Source of the DNA: Candidatus Polarisedimenticolaceae bacterium
Lineage (GTDB): Bacteria > Acidobacteriota > Polarisedimenticolia > Polarisedimenticolales > DASRJG01
Length of the DNA: 64,000 nucleotides
Reading direction: 5' to 3'
Assembly: GCA_036275915.1 (NCBI GenBank)
Contig: DASUCV010000020.1
Span: 1-64,000 of the forward strand
Part shown: one piece after another, positions 17,469 to 26,116 of the stretch
Numbering within the stretch: the stretch's first letter is position 1
Layout of the letters: each line of letters starts with the position of its first letter
Notes under the pieces: generated by a model
Databases searched by the model: none
What the model was told of the DNA's origin: nothing
The model's input: only the letters and a program-made list of their open reading frames with translations
Translations under genes and position numbers: made by a program

Positions 17469-19778
17469 ATGAGCCTGATCTCCCGCACCACGCTGCTCGC
17501 TGCCACGCTCACCGCCGTCTTCACCCTCGCAACTGGGACGTCGGCAGCCGAGCCTGCCAAGGCCGCCGACTTCCCCGCCCTCGACTTCGAGCACGGCGCA
17601 GCAGGCAAGCTCCCGCCCGGCTGGCGAACGGGAGTCAACGCCCCCACCGGCGACAAGGACGCATCCGCCTTCACCGACGACAAGGTCTTCCACGGCGGCG
17701 CCCAATCGATCCGGCTCGAAAGGGACGACAAGAGCGCCGGCGACTTCAGCGCGATCAACGCCTCGGTCCCGATGAACTTCGCCGGCACGACGATCGTGCT
17801 CCGCGGCTGGCTGCGCACCGACGGCGTGGACGGCCGCGCGGGGCTCTGGATGCGCGAGGACGGCGACACCACCGCGATCGCCTTCGACAACATGCAAGCG
17901 ACGCCGCTCAGCGGCACGACCCAGTGGACCGAGTACTCGATCCAGCTTCCGGTCGACGCGAGCGGCCGCACGCTCGTCTTCGGCGCGCTCCTCATCGGCA
18001 AAGGCAAGGTGTGGGTCGACGACTTCCAGCTCCTCGTCGACGGCAAGCCGGTGCAGACCGTCCCCAAGATCGAGCGCCCCAAGACGCCGCTCGAGACCGA
18101 CCACGAGTTCGACGCCGGCTCGAAGATCGTGATCGACAAGCTGACGCCGCTCCAGACTGCGAGCCTGACGACGCTCGGCAAGGTGTGGGGGTTCCTGAAG
18201 TACCACCACCCCAAGGTCACCGGCGGCCAGGTGCACTGGGACTACGAGCTGTTCCGCGTGATGCCGCGCGTGCTCGTCGCCGCCGACACCGCCGCCGCGC
18301 GCCAGGCGATCGTCGACTGGATCAAGACCCTCGGCGAGATCGCGCCGTGCGACCCGTGCGCCACCGTCCCCGACGGCCTCGCCCTCCGCCCCGACATCGA
18401 CTGGATCCACGACAAGGCCGCGCTCGGCGAGCCGCTGTCGGCGCTGCTCGAGCAGGTCTACCGCAGCCGGCCGGCGAACGGCGATCAGGCCTACGTCAAG
18501 ATGAAACCCGAGGTCAACAATCCCGAGCTCCTCCGCGAACCGCGCTACGACACCCCCGAGCTTCCCGACGTGGGCTACCGGATCCTCGCGCTCTACCGGT
18601 GGTGGAACGTCGTCCTCTACTGGTCGCCTTACCGCGACGTCATCGGCGCCGACTGGAACGCCGTGCTCCGCGAGTTCCTCCCGCGCCTCGTCGCCGCGAA
18701 CGACGTCGCCCGCTACCGCCTGGAGATGTTCGCCCTCATCGCGCGCCTGAACGACGGCCACGCCAACCTGTGGGGCCAGCTCGACGCGCGCCCGCCGGTG
18801 GGAAGCTGCTCCCTCCCCGTGCGCGTCCGCGCGATCGAAGGGAAGGCGATCGTCTCTGCCTACGCAAACGACGAGACCGGCCACGCCTCCGGCCTGAAGA
18901 TCGGCGACGAGATCGTCGGCGTCGACGGCACGCCCGTCCCGCGCCTCACCGCATCATGGACGCCGTACTACTGCGCCTCGAACGACGCCGCGCGCGCCGC
19001 CGCGATGATGAACAGCCTGACCCAGGGCGCGTGTGGCCCCGTGAAGCTCACCGTCGAGCGCTCCGGCAAGACGGAGCCGATCACCGCCCAGCGCGGCAAG
19101 CCGACAAACGCCGAGCAACAGACCGGCTTCACCCACGACCTCGCCGGCCCCGCGTTCCGCAAGCTGTCGAACGACGTGGCCTACCTCAAGCTGTCGTCGT
19201 TCAAGATCGCCGACGTCCCGACCTACCTCCACGACGCCGAGGGAACCAAGGGCTGGATCATCGACATCCGCAATTACCCTTCCGAGTTCGCCGTGTTCGC
19301 CCTCGGCGGCCACTTCGTCGCGCGGCCCACCCCATTCGTCCGCTTCACGAACGGCGATCTCTCCAACCCCGGCGCCTTCGTGTGGACGAAGAACGAGGAG
19401 ATCCCTCCGCTGGCGCCGCTCTACTCCGGCAAGGTCGTCATCCTCGTCGACGAGGCGTCGATCAGCCAGGCCGAGTACACCGCGATGGCGCTGCGCAGCG
19501 GCCCCAACGCCACGGTGGTCGGCAGCACGACCGACGGCGCCGACGGCAACGTCTCTCCCGTGCCTCTCCCGGGCGGATTGCAGACGCTCATCAGCGGCAT
19601 CGGCGTCTTCTACCCCGACAAGAAGCCGACGCAGCGCATCGGCATCGTTTCCGACGTCATCGTGCGCCCCACCGTCGCCGGCTTCCGCGCCGGCCGCGAC
19701 GAGGTCCTCGAGGCGGCGATCAAGCAGATCGTGCCGGGGATGGAGGAGAAGAAGGTGAGGGAGATGGGGAGGAGGTAG
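17469..19778 (+). CDS. Exported S41-family (C-terminal-processing-like) peptidase
   Basis: 769 aa from the ATG at 17469, preferred over GTG 17463 because AAGGAG sits 8 nt upstream. A signal peptide (LLAATLTAVFTLATGTSAA) is followed by a beta-sandwich region resembling a carbohydrate-binding fold (about 35-190). A helical N-lobe comes next, then a PDZ-like domain (about 450-490, ASGLKIGDEIVGVDG) and the S41 core (about 540-760) with GWIIDIRNYP and the likely nucleophile Ser in DEASISQAEYTA. Members degrade or process periplasmic proteins. No partner genes are nearby; it stands between the divergent radical SAM gene and the defence island. Confidence 0.88.
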   Translation: MSLISRTTLLAATLTAVFTLATGTSAAEPAKAADFPALDFEHGAAGKLPPGWRTGVNAPTGDKDASAFTDDKVFHGGAQSIRLERDDKSAGDFSAINASVPMNFAGTTIVLRGWLRTDGVDGRAGLWMREDGDTTAIAFDNMQATPLSGTTQWTEYSIQLPVDASGRTLVFGALLIGKGKVWVDDFQLLVDGKPVQTVPKIERPKTPLETDHEFDAGSKIVIDKLTPLQTASLTTLGKVWGFLKYHHPKVTGGQVHWDYELFRVMPRVLVAADTAAARQAIVDWIKTLGEIAPCDPCATVPDGLALRPDIDWIHDKAALGEPLSALLEQVYRSRPANGDQAYVKMKPEVNNPELLREPRYDTPELPDVGYRILALYRWWNVVLYWSPYRDVIGADWNAVLREFLPRLVAANDVARYRLEMFALIARLNDGHANLWGQLDARPPVGSCSLPVRVRAIEGKAIVSAYANDETGHASGLKIGDEIVGVDGTPVPRLTASWTPYYCASNDAARAAAMMNSLTQGACGPVKLTVERSGKTEPITAQRGKPTNAEQQTGFTHDLAGPAFRKLSNDVAYLKLSSFKIADVPTYLHDAEGTKGWIIDIRNYPSEFAVFALGGHFVARPTPFVRFTNGDLSNPGAFVWTKNEEIPPLAPLYSGKVVILVDEASISQAEYTAMALRSGPNATVVGSTTDGADGNVSPVPLPGGLQTLISGIGVFYPDKKPTQRIGIVSDVIVRPTVAGFRAGRDEVLEAAIKQIVPGMEEKKVREMGRR

Positions 19779-19852
19779 AGGCCGGTTCTCCGACCCGATG
19801 GTTATCCCGGTGCAACCGCTTGATGCTCGCTCTCGATTAGACTCTGCCCCTC

Positions 19853-21784
19853 ATGCGCCTTTACTCCGGGCTCTCCACCGACTTCATACGTGACGCCGCG
19901 CACAATCGAATCGCCGCGAAGCTGAAGGACGCATACTTCCGGGAATTCCGTCACAACCCGCCTCCGTCCGAGGTCAACTCCTGGCAGAACTCTCTTCGGG
20001 CAATGTCACAGGTCGTCGACCTTGCGGGTTTGCATGACCACGGCGTCCTCCTCGAGTACCAGTTGCCCATGACGAGCAAGCGATTGGACTGCATGGTCTG
20101 CGGCCAGAATGGTGAGCGCCGCGATCAAGCGGTCATCGTTGAGCTCAAGCAGTGGCAGGCCTGCGGAGACGCCGGTGTCGAAAACCTCGTTACCGCGTTT
20201 GTGGGTGGGCGCGAGCGTGACGTACTGCATCCGGCAGCCCAAGTAAATCAATACGAGCGCTACCTCGAGGACAGTCATACCGCGTTCTATGAGGGGACAG
20301 CGCCGGTAGGCCTGGCGTCGTGCGCCTACCTGCACAACTACTACGCTACCGATGGTGACACGCTGTTTACCGATCGATTCGCGTCGATTCTGTCGCGCTC
20401 GCCGGTATTCACGGCCGACGACGTCGATCCGCTGCAGGAGTTCCTTCGAGTCCGCCTCTCCTCCGGCCACGGTGAGCCGGTGCTGCGACGGGTCGAACAG
20501 AGCAAGTACCGCCCAAGCAAGAAGCTTCTGGAGCATGTCGGAAAGCTCGTCAAGGGGCATCCGACCTACGTCTTGATCGATGAGCAGTTGGTGGCGTACG
20601 AACGTGTGCTGGCCACCGCGCGTGCTGGGTTCGACGCTCGAAAGAAAGAGGTCATCATCATCCGGGGCGGCCCCGGCACGGGAAAGTCGGTAATAGCGAT
20701 GAACCTCCTCGGAGACCTTTCAGCGGCGGGATTGAACGCTCACTACGCCACCGGGTCGAAGGCGTTTACCGAAACACTTCGCAAGGTGATCGGTAGTCGC
20801 GGCAGTGAGCAGTTCAAGTATTTCAACAGTTACGCTAACGCCGATGTGAACGCAATCGACGTACTAATCTGCGACGAAGCGCACCGCGTTCGGGAGACGA
20901 GCAACAGCCGTTACACGAAGAAGACCGAGCGCTCGACGAAGCCACAAGTGCGCGAGCTGTTCGACGCCGCTAAGGTCAGCGTGTTCTTCGTAGATGACAA
21001 ACAGAGCGTGAGGCCCGGCGAAATCGGCACGACCGATTACTTGCGAAAACAGGCGTCCGACTGCGGATGCGAAGTTCGCGAGTACACACTGGAAGCGCAG
21101 TTCCGTTGTGCCGGGTCGGATGCTTTCGTGAACTGGATCAACAATACGCTTGGAATCGAGCGGACCGCGAACGTCATCTGGGAGGGAGATGAACGGTTCG
21201 ACTTTCGCCTCTTCGAGTCTCCGGGATCCCTCGACGAAGAGATCCGCCGAAAAGCAGCAACGGGAGTAACGGCGCGTTTGACCGCTGGGTTTTGCTGGCC
21301 ATGGTCCACTCCCAACACCGACGGTACACTCGTAGAAGATGTTGTGATCGGAAATTTCCGGCGGCCGTGGAATGCACGACCGGATGCTGGCAAGCTCGCC
21401 CGCGGGATTCCGAACGCAAACTTGTGGGCTTACGATTCGGGGGGGATCGATCAAGTCGGCTGCGTGTACACGGCGCAGGGCTTTGAGTTCGACTTCGTCG
21501 GTGTGATCGTTGGGAACGATCTACGCTACGACCCCGACACTGGCGATTGGATCGCCGATCGCACCCAGTCGCACGACCGAAAGGTCAAAGCAGGCAAGCA
21601 TCGATTCGCGGAATTCATTAAGAACACCTACCGGGTATTGCTGTCACGTGGGCTGCGCGGATGCTACGTCCACTTCATGGACAAGGAAACCGAACGATTC
21701 GTGCGGAGTCGAGTGGAATGGAAGAGTGGACCTGCTCTCAACGTCGCCGCCGAGTCAAAGAATAGCTCAGACCCGGGGACTTGA
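19853..21784 (+). CDS. PD-(D/E)XK-like nuclease / DUF2075 helicase fusion, copy A
   Basis: 643 aa. The N-terminal 120 residues fit a PD-(D/E)XK nuclease core: E69 in LEYQLP, D79 in KRLDCMV and the E97-L-K99 motif in VIVELKQW. A P-loop NTPase of the DUF2075 / Schlafen group 3-like superfamily 1 type follows, with Walker A GGPGTGKS (272-279), Walker B LICDEAH (338-344), then a Q/R-containing LEAQFRCAGSD and a C-terminal YRVLLSRGLRG motif. It would be a DNA- or RNA-directed helicase-nuclease. The next gene is a paralogue starting 4 bp after this stop. Base composition is visibly lower in GC than the S41 gene upstream, suggesting acquisition. A role in defence is inferred. Confidence 0.82.
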   Translation: MRLYSGLSTDFIRDAAHNRIAAKLKDAYFREFRHNPPPSEVNSWQNSLRAMSQVVDLAGLHDHGVLLEYQLPMTSKRLDCMVCGQNGERRDQAVIVELKQWQACGDAGVENLVTAFVGGRERDVLHPAAQVNQYERYLEDSHTAFYEGTAPVGLASCAYLHNYYATDGDTLFTDRFASILSRSPVFTADDVDPLQEFLRVRLSSGHGEPVLRRVEQSKYRPSKKLLEHVGKLVKGHPTYVLIDEQLVAYERVLATARAGFDARKKEVIIIRGGPGTGKSVIAMNLLGDLSAAGLNAHYATGSKAFTETLRKVIGSRGSEQFKYFNSYANADVNAIDVLICDEAHRVRETSNSRYTKKTERSTKPQVRELFDAAKVSVFFVDDKQSVRPGEIGTTDYLRKQASDCGCEVREYTLEAQFRCAGSDAFVNWINNTLGIERTANVIWEGDERFDFRLFESPGSLDEEIRRKAATGVTARLTAGFCWPWSTPNTDGTLVEDVVIGNFRRPWNARPDAGKLARGIPNANLWAYDSGGIDQVGCVYTAQGFEFDFVGVIVGNDLRYDPDTGDWIADRTQSHDRKVKAGKHRFAEFIKNTYRVLLSRGLRGCYVHFMDKETERFVRSRVEWKSGPALNVAAESKNSSDPGT

Positions 21785-21788
21785 TTCG

Positions 21789-23711
21789 ATGGCATCCGAT
21801 GACTCACTTTCACCACATGGGTGGCATTCTAATTTCCCGGAATTCGAGAAAGCCTCCCCACGTGTCATCAGAGCGCGGCTGAGCGAATTCATCATCGATG
21901 CCAACCCCCAGCAGGTGGGCGCTTGGGACGATTCCATCCCAAAGCTTCAGACCGAAGTCCGCGAGGTGATGACCGATGAGCCCGATGCGGACCTCTATAC
22001 CGCCATCCTGGAGTACCAGTTGCCGTTGGAGTCTCGCCGGGCAGATGTCATCCTGCTCGTTCGGGGCGCGGTCGTAGTTCTTGAGTTGAAAGGCAAGACG
22101 AGCGCTAGTCAAGCGGATATTGATCAAGCGGCGGCGTACTCACGAGATCTCAGCAATTATCACCGCGCGTGCTCGGGACGCGCTGTTCACGCTGTTGTCG
22201 TACCCACGGCAGCACGCGGCGAACTCGGCGTTCGTTCAGGCGTGCACATTGTCGGACCTGATGCTCTTGACAGGCTCGTCCGCAGACTCCAGCCACCGTG
22301 GCCGCGCGACATTGTGGAGGCTCAGGCATTTCTGGGCTATGACGCATATCGGCCGCTTCCGACGCTCGTGCGAGCGGCGCGAGAACTGTTTGCCTCCGGC
22401 GCACTTCGTCGCATCGAGCGAGCAAGCGCGAACACTGCGCCGGCCATTGACGAGGTGACTCGGATCATCCGCGAGGCTGCGGCGACACGCAGCAGACGCC
22501 TTGTCTTGGTAACTGGCGTACCGGGTTCCGGGAAAACGCTCGTGGGACTGCGAATTGTCCATGCGCATTTCCTCGATGATCTCGCGATCGCGCGCGCGGG
22601 TGAACGACCCTCGGCACCGGCGGTATTCCTTTCCGGAAACGGGCCACTGGTCGAGGTATTGCAATACGAGCTTCGCGGCGCCGGTGGCGGTGGGAAAACA
22701 TTCGTGCGAGGCGTGAAGGACTACGTGAAGCAGTACTCTCGTGGAACGAGCAGGATTCCACCAGAACACGTCCTTGTTTTTGACGAAGCCCAACGAGCTT
22801 GGGATCGAGAGCGCGTAGAGGAAAAGCATGAGCAGGGAGGCGCGGCCGGCAGGTCCGAGCCAGAGCATTTCATTGAGTTCGCCTCACGTATTCCGGATTG
22901 GTGTGTTGTTGTCGGGCTCATTGGAAGCGGTCAGGAAATCAATGTGGGTGAGGAAGGCGGATTGATTCAGTGGAGACAGGCTATCGAAGGTGCGCCAAAC
23001 CCGTGCGAATGGCAGGTTCACGGCCCCGGCGACGCATTGAACGACTTTGGTGGCTCAGCCATTCGCAGTGAGACGAACTCCGGACTCCGGCTTAATGTTG
23101 GAGTTCGCTATCACCTCGCCAAAGACGTCGACGCGCTAGTCGAGTGTGTCCTTGCGGGCGATTCCGCTGGTGCAAACGCGTTGGCGCTGAGGCTTGACGG
23201 CACTTACAGCCCAAGAATTACCCGGAACTTGAGTATCGCGCGAAAGTACCTCCGAGATCGATATGCGAACGATTCCGAAGCGCGATTCGGACTTGTTGCG
23301 TCGGCTCGCGACAAGGATCTCGTCGGATTCGGTATCCCTAATGATTTCGCGTCGACAAGAATCCGTTACGGTCCTTGGTACTCGGATGGCGATGACGGTC
23401 CGTATTCTTGCCGTCACTTTCGTGAGCTCGTTACGGAGTTCGGAGCGCAGGGATTGGAGCTCGACGCCACATTACTTGCTTGGGGAACAGACCTCATTCG
23501 CGTCGACGGAGAGTGGTCGACGAAGAGAGCACGAGGTTACAAACGGGGCGTGCACGTCCGCAACCCGCATCAGCTTCGTCTGAACGCCTACCGAGTCCTT
23601 CTCACTCGCGGGCGTGACGGTACGGTCATTTTTGTCCCACCTCTTCTCGAGTTGGACGACACCGCGGATTTCCTCTCCGCGTGCGGATTCGTCTCGCTCG
23701 AAAATCGGTAA
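21789..23711 (+). CDS. PD-(D/E)XK-like nuclease / DUF2075 helicase fusion, copy B
   Basis: 640 aa from the ATG at 21789, 4 bp after copy A. It has the same architecture: nuclease core with E75 in LEYQLP, D86 in RRADVIL and E99-L-K101 in VVLELKGK; Walker A GVPGSGKT (243-250); Walker B VLVFDEAQR; arginine motif near NVGVRYHL; and C-terminal YRVLLTRGRDG. The EYQLPxxSxR segment is almost identical between A and B while the rest is highly diverged, so this is an old duplication kept as a pair rather than a recent one. A heterodimeric or two-strand function is possible (inference). Lower GC, as for copy A. Confidence 0.82.
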   Translation: MASDDSLSPHGWHSNFPEFEKASPRVIRARLSEFIIDANPQQVGAWDDSIPKLQTEVREVMTDEPDADLYTAILEYQLPLESRRADVILLVRGAVVVLELKGKTSASQADIDQAAAYSRDLSNYHRACSGRAVHAVVVPTAARGELGVRSGVHIVGPDALDRLVRRLQPPWPRDIVEAQAFLGYDAYRPLPTLVRAARELFASGALRRIERASANTAPAIDEVTRIIREAAATRSRRLVLVTGVPGSGKTLVGLRIVHAHFLDDLAIARAGERPSAPAVFLSGNGPLVEVLQYELRGAGGGGKTFVRGVKDYVKQYSRGTSRIPPEHVLVFDEAQRAWDRERVEEKHEQGGAAGRSEPEHFIEFASRIPDWCVVVGLIGSGQEINVGEEGGLIQWRQAIEGAPNPCEWQVHGPGDALNDFGGSAIRSETNSGLRLNVGVRYHLAKDVDALVECVLAGDSAGANALALRLDGTYSPRITRNLSIARKYLRDRYANDSEARFGLVASARDKDLVGFGIPNDFASTRIRYGPWYSDGDDGPYSCRHFRELVTEFGAQGLELDATLLAWGTDLIRVDGEWSTKRARGYKRGVHVRNPHQLRLNAYRVLLTRGRDGTVIFVPPLLELDDTADFLSACGFVSLENR

Positions 23712-23742
23712 GGACACAAGTGAGCTGCAAAGAAGCTTGCAC

Positions 23743-24690
23743 TCATCCCAGGTACCGTTCCCGATTGTGCCAGTGTAGGTATTGCGAGTTCGGCCTCTCC
23801 GCCAGCGCCATCGGCAGCCACAGCTCCCGCCCTTGCAGCGCGTAGTAGTCGCGCCCGTTCTCGAAGTCTTCCTTGAGCCGACGGCTGACCTCGAACTTGT
23901 ACTCGGGCGTCACCGTTACGTACCCGCGATCGAAGAGCGCGTGGAGGTCGCGACGCAAGAGCAGCCCGTTGTCGACGCGATGCTCGCCGCCTTGCCCGTA
24001 TGGACGAATGTGTGCCGCCTCGAGCGCGGGTAACGTGCGCTCCTTCGTCACGGCGCAGCGTCGCTCGAACGCATCGGTGACGATGACGCGGAAGGAGCCC
24101 TGGCCGAGGCGCGGCGTCATGATCGTGGGCTTGCCGAACCTCGCCGCCGGTTCGGCGATCGACGCAGCCGGCGCGGCGGCCGTTCCTGTCATCCGCGCGG
24201 TGCGCCGCGCGAGCCGCTGCTGCACGTCATCCCACAGGCGGCGGCCGACGACGTCCGACGTGTCGTATCCCTTCCCTTGGACGATGTTGGGGTGCCAGTC
24301 GGCCGGCTGCGGGATCCAGTCCTCGCGGTCGAAGAAGAACGGCTCTTCGAGGATGATGCAGCCGATTTTGTAGTCGTCGTGCGGCTGCGGCTTCTGCTTG
24401 CGGTACTTCTCGATGCGCCGCCGCATCTCCTCGAGCGTCGTGGCTCCGTTCTTCTCGCCGAAGGCGTCCCATGCCAGGCTGACGGGGTAGAGGCTCGCGT
24501 GTGCGAAGAAGCCGCCGCCCACGATGACGTTGCGCGGCGCGTGGAGCTTGAAGAGGAAGAGCCCGCCGGGTTGGAGGGCGCGGAACACCGTGTTGCCGCC
24601 CGGCTGCCAGAAGTTCGCCTCGTCGAGCCCGGGCGTGCTCGACAGCAACTCGTGCCAGTCTCCGTCGGTGACGGCGACGAAGAGATCCAT
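23743..24690 (-). CDS. HNH endonuclease with N-terminal PUA/EVE-like domain (type IV restriction candidate)
   Basis: 315 aa. Residues about 195-290 are an HNH nuclease: FERRCAVTKE, H227 in EAAHIRPY, N241 in VDNGLLL and H250 in LHALFD. The N-terminal 155 residues start DLFVAVTDGDWHELL and include WQPGGN and FFLFKLHAPRN-like strands, which recall PUA/EVE-type folds that read modified bases; this part is a tentative call. A modified-base reader joined to HNH is the layout of modification-dependent restriction enzymes. Convergent with helicase-nuclease copy B (32-bp gap), consistent with one island. GC is back to the chromosomal level. Confidence 0.75.
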   Translation of the reverse strand: MDLFVAVTDGDWHELLSSTPGLDEANFWQPGGNTVFRALQPGGLFLFKLHAPRNVIVGGGFFAHASLYPVSLAWDAFGEKNGATTLEEMRRRIEKYRKQKPQPHDDYKIGCIILEEPFFFDREDWIPQPADWHPNIVQGKGYDTSDVVGRRLWDDVQQRLARRTARMTGTAAAPAASIAEPAARFGKPTIMTPRLGQGSFRVIVTDAFERRCAVTKERTLPALEAAHIRPYGQGGEHRVDNGLLLRRDLHALFDRGYVTVTPEYKFEVSRRLKEDFENGRDYYALQGRELWLPMALAERPNSQYLHWHNRERYLG

Positions 24691-24872
24691 TGGGATCGGC
24701 TACCCCCCGCCTTGAGTACGGCGGAGTTTAGCAGGGGTTGTGGGTAGGAAACCTGTGGAATTGTAGGCGTGGCGCGCGTTAGGGGCCTGCTTAGGTCGCC
24801 TTCTGAAGTCTCCAAGTTGAGGTGTATATAGCGACCATGCTGAGCGGCCTCTACCCACCTCGGGCATAGCTG

Positions 24873-25595
24873 ATGCGGTTGCTCCTCTGGAACCTCAACC
24901 ATCGAGTCTCCAAGAAGGTCATCCCGCCTCTGACGGTTTCGGCGATCACAGCCGCGAGACCGGATGTCCTCGTGTTGACCGAGTATGTCGAAGGCCCGTC
25001 GCACGAGTGGTTCGTCCGCGAGCTCGACGATGCGGGGCTGTCGCACGTTCTGATTTCGGCGGAGTTCGAGGGCAACAACCGCGTGCTCATCGCCGCACGG
25101 CGACCCCTGTTTCCGGGGCCGCTCCAAGCGCCTCCGCTGGACTCGTCTTCGCCCCCGAACTCGCTCCACGTCGTGGTGCCGGAGCTGGAGCTGAATGTCC
25201 TCGGCATTCGGATGCCGGCGTTCGAAGGCCGGGGCGCGGGGCGCCTCCGGAACGCGTGGTGGGACTGGATGGCCGAGGCAGCGGCGACGATCCGCGAGGG
25301 CCAAGCCGTACTGGCGGGCGACCTCAACACGGACCCTGAGCGGCGCGGGCCTTCCGGTGGCATTCGCTTGCAGCGCCTGGTAGCAAGCGGATGGCGACGC
25401 GCACTTCCTCTCGACGGGCACAGCTGGTGGGACCTCCGCGGTCGCGGCTATCGGTTGGACCACGTCTTCGTTACCCCGACTCTCGAGCTGATCGGTGCCG
25501 AATACGTCACCCGATTCGGGGATCACCAGCTCGTCGGGAGGAAGAACGGGTTCTCGTCAGACCATGCTGCGCTCCTTGTCGACGTTCAGAGTTGA
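24873..25595 (+). CDS. Endonuclease/exonuclease/phosphatase (EEP) family protein
   Basis: 240 aa with the full EEP motif set: LLLWNLNH at the N-terminus, LTEYVEG (metal-binding Glu), GDLNTDP, LDHVFVTP and the terminal SDHAALLVDV. It is compact, with no signal peptide, so probably cytoplasmic. Family members include AP endonuclease-like and phospholipase-like enzymes, and the sequence does not decide which. No clear Shine-Dalgarno precedes the ATG at 24873. Divergent from the HNH gene across 182 bp in which no other feature was found. Confidence 0.85.
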   Translation: MRLLLWNLNHRVSKKVIPPLTVSAITAARPDVLVLTEYVEGPSHEWFVRELDDAGLSHVLISAEFEGNNRVLIAARRPLFPGPLQAPPLDSSSPPNSLHVVVPELELNVLGIRMPAFEGRGAGRLRNAWWDWMAEAAATIREGQAVLAGDLNTDPERRGPSGGIRLQRLVASGWRRALPLDGHSWWDLRGRGYRLDHVFVTPTLELIGAEYVTRFGDHQLVGRKNGFSSDHAALLVDVQS

Positions 25596-25767
25596 TCGCG
25601 GTCGTTGGGCGATCCCTGGATTCGGTTGCCGATAGTTAACCCACTCGAGTGCGTCAGGACAACCCTCCACCGCATGGAGGCGGTAGCTTCTCCTCGAGGT
25701 CCCAAGCCTCAGGGGTCCGGGAATGCAAACCAAGCGACACGCAGAGAGGCGCAGATACAATTTGTCC

Positions 25768-25992
25768 ATGAGTCGCGAATTCGATGAGCTGCTTCGGGAG
25801 GCGCTGAGTCTTCCAGCGGACGAGCGGTCTGCTCTTGCCGGCGCGCTCATCGACAGCCTTGATACGACAACCGATCCGGATGCCGAGGTCGCGTGGATCA
25901 TGGAGATCGCGCGTCGCAACCGGGAGATCGATGAGGGCACAGTCCTACCGATTCCGTGGGCCGAGGCCAGGCGGCGCCTCGTCGGTCAGTAA
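25768..25992 (+). CDS. Unstab_antitox-type antitoxin of a ParE-like module
   Basis: 74 aa from ATG 25768; an upstream in-frame ATG at 25723 would add a basic stretch that is not part of the family. The motifs LPADERSALAGALIDSL and EIDEGTVLPIPWAEARRRL match the small addiction-module antitoxins (Pfam Unstab_antitox, often annotated TIGR02574). These proteins bind and neutralise a ParE-family toxin encoded immediately downstream. The stop overlaps the next ATG (TAATG), but that toxin is truncated, so this is an orphan antitoxin. Confidence 0.8.
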   Translation: MSREFDELLREALSLPADERSALAGALIDSLDTTTDPDAEVAWIMEIARRNREIDEGTVLPIPWAEARRRLVGQ

Positions 25993-26084
25993 TGCAGCGC
26001 CGAGCGGTTCGGATTGCTCCAGCGGCGCTGGAGGATGCCGGGGCTGCGTTTGCGTGGTGGGCGGCGACGCGCGGAATTCGGTAG
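25992..26084 (+). pseudogene. Truncated ParE-family toxin
   Basis: The ATG overlaps the antitoxin stop. Thirty codons follow, starting MQRRAVRIAPAALEDAGAAF and continuing AWWAATRGIR, which match the N-terminal helices of ParE toxins (VRISPAAxxDIxxAFxWY pattern). Full ParE proteins have about 90-100 residues. The TAG stop lies inside a palindromic REP-like half-element (26073-26094), and the next kinase gene begins 32 bp later, so the remainder of the toxin is gone. Confidence 0.75.
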
Positions 26085-26094
26085 CTGTCCCCTT
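26073..26094 (-). repeat. REP-like half-element, diverged copy
   Basis: A 22-bp stretch with 17 of 22 identities to the inverted arm of the element at 47164-47215 (shared core AGCTGTCCCCT). It provides the stop codon that truncates the ParE remnant and lies 22 bp before the start of kinase 1. Confidence 0.55.
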
Positions 26095-26116
26095 ATTCCG
26101 GTAAACTCCGTCCGCT

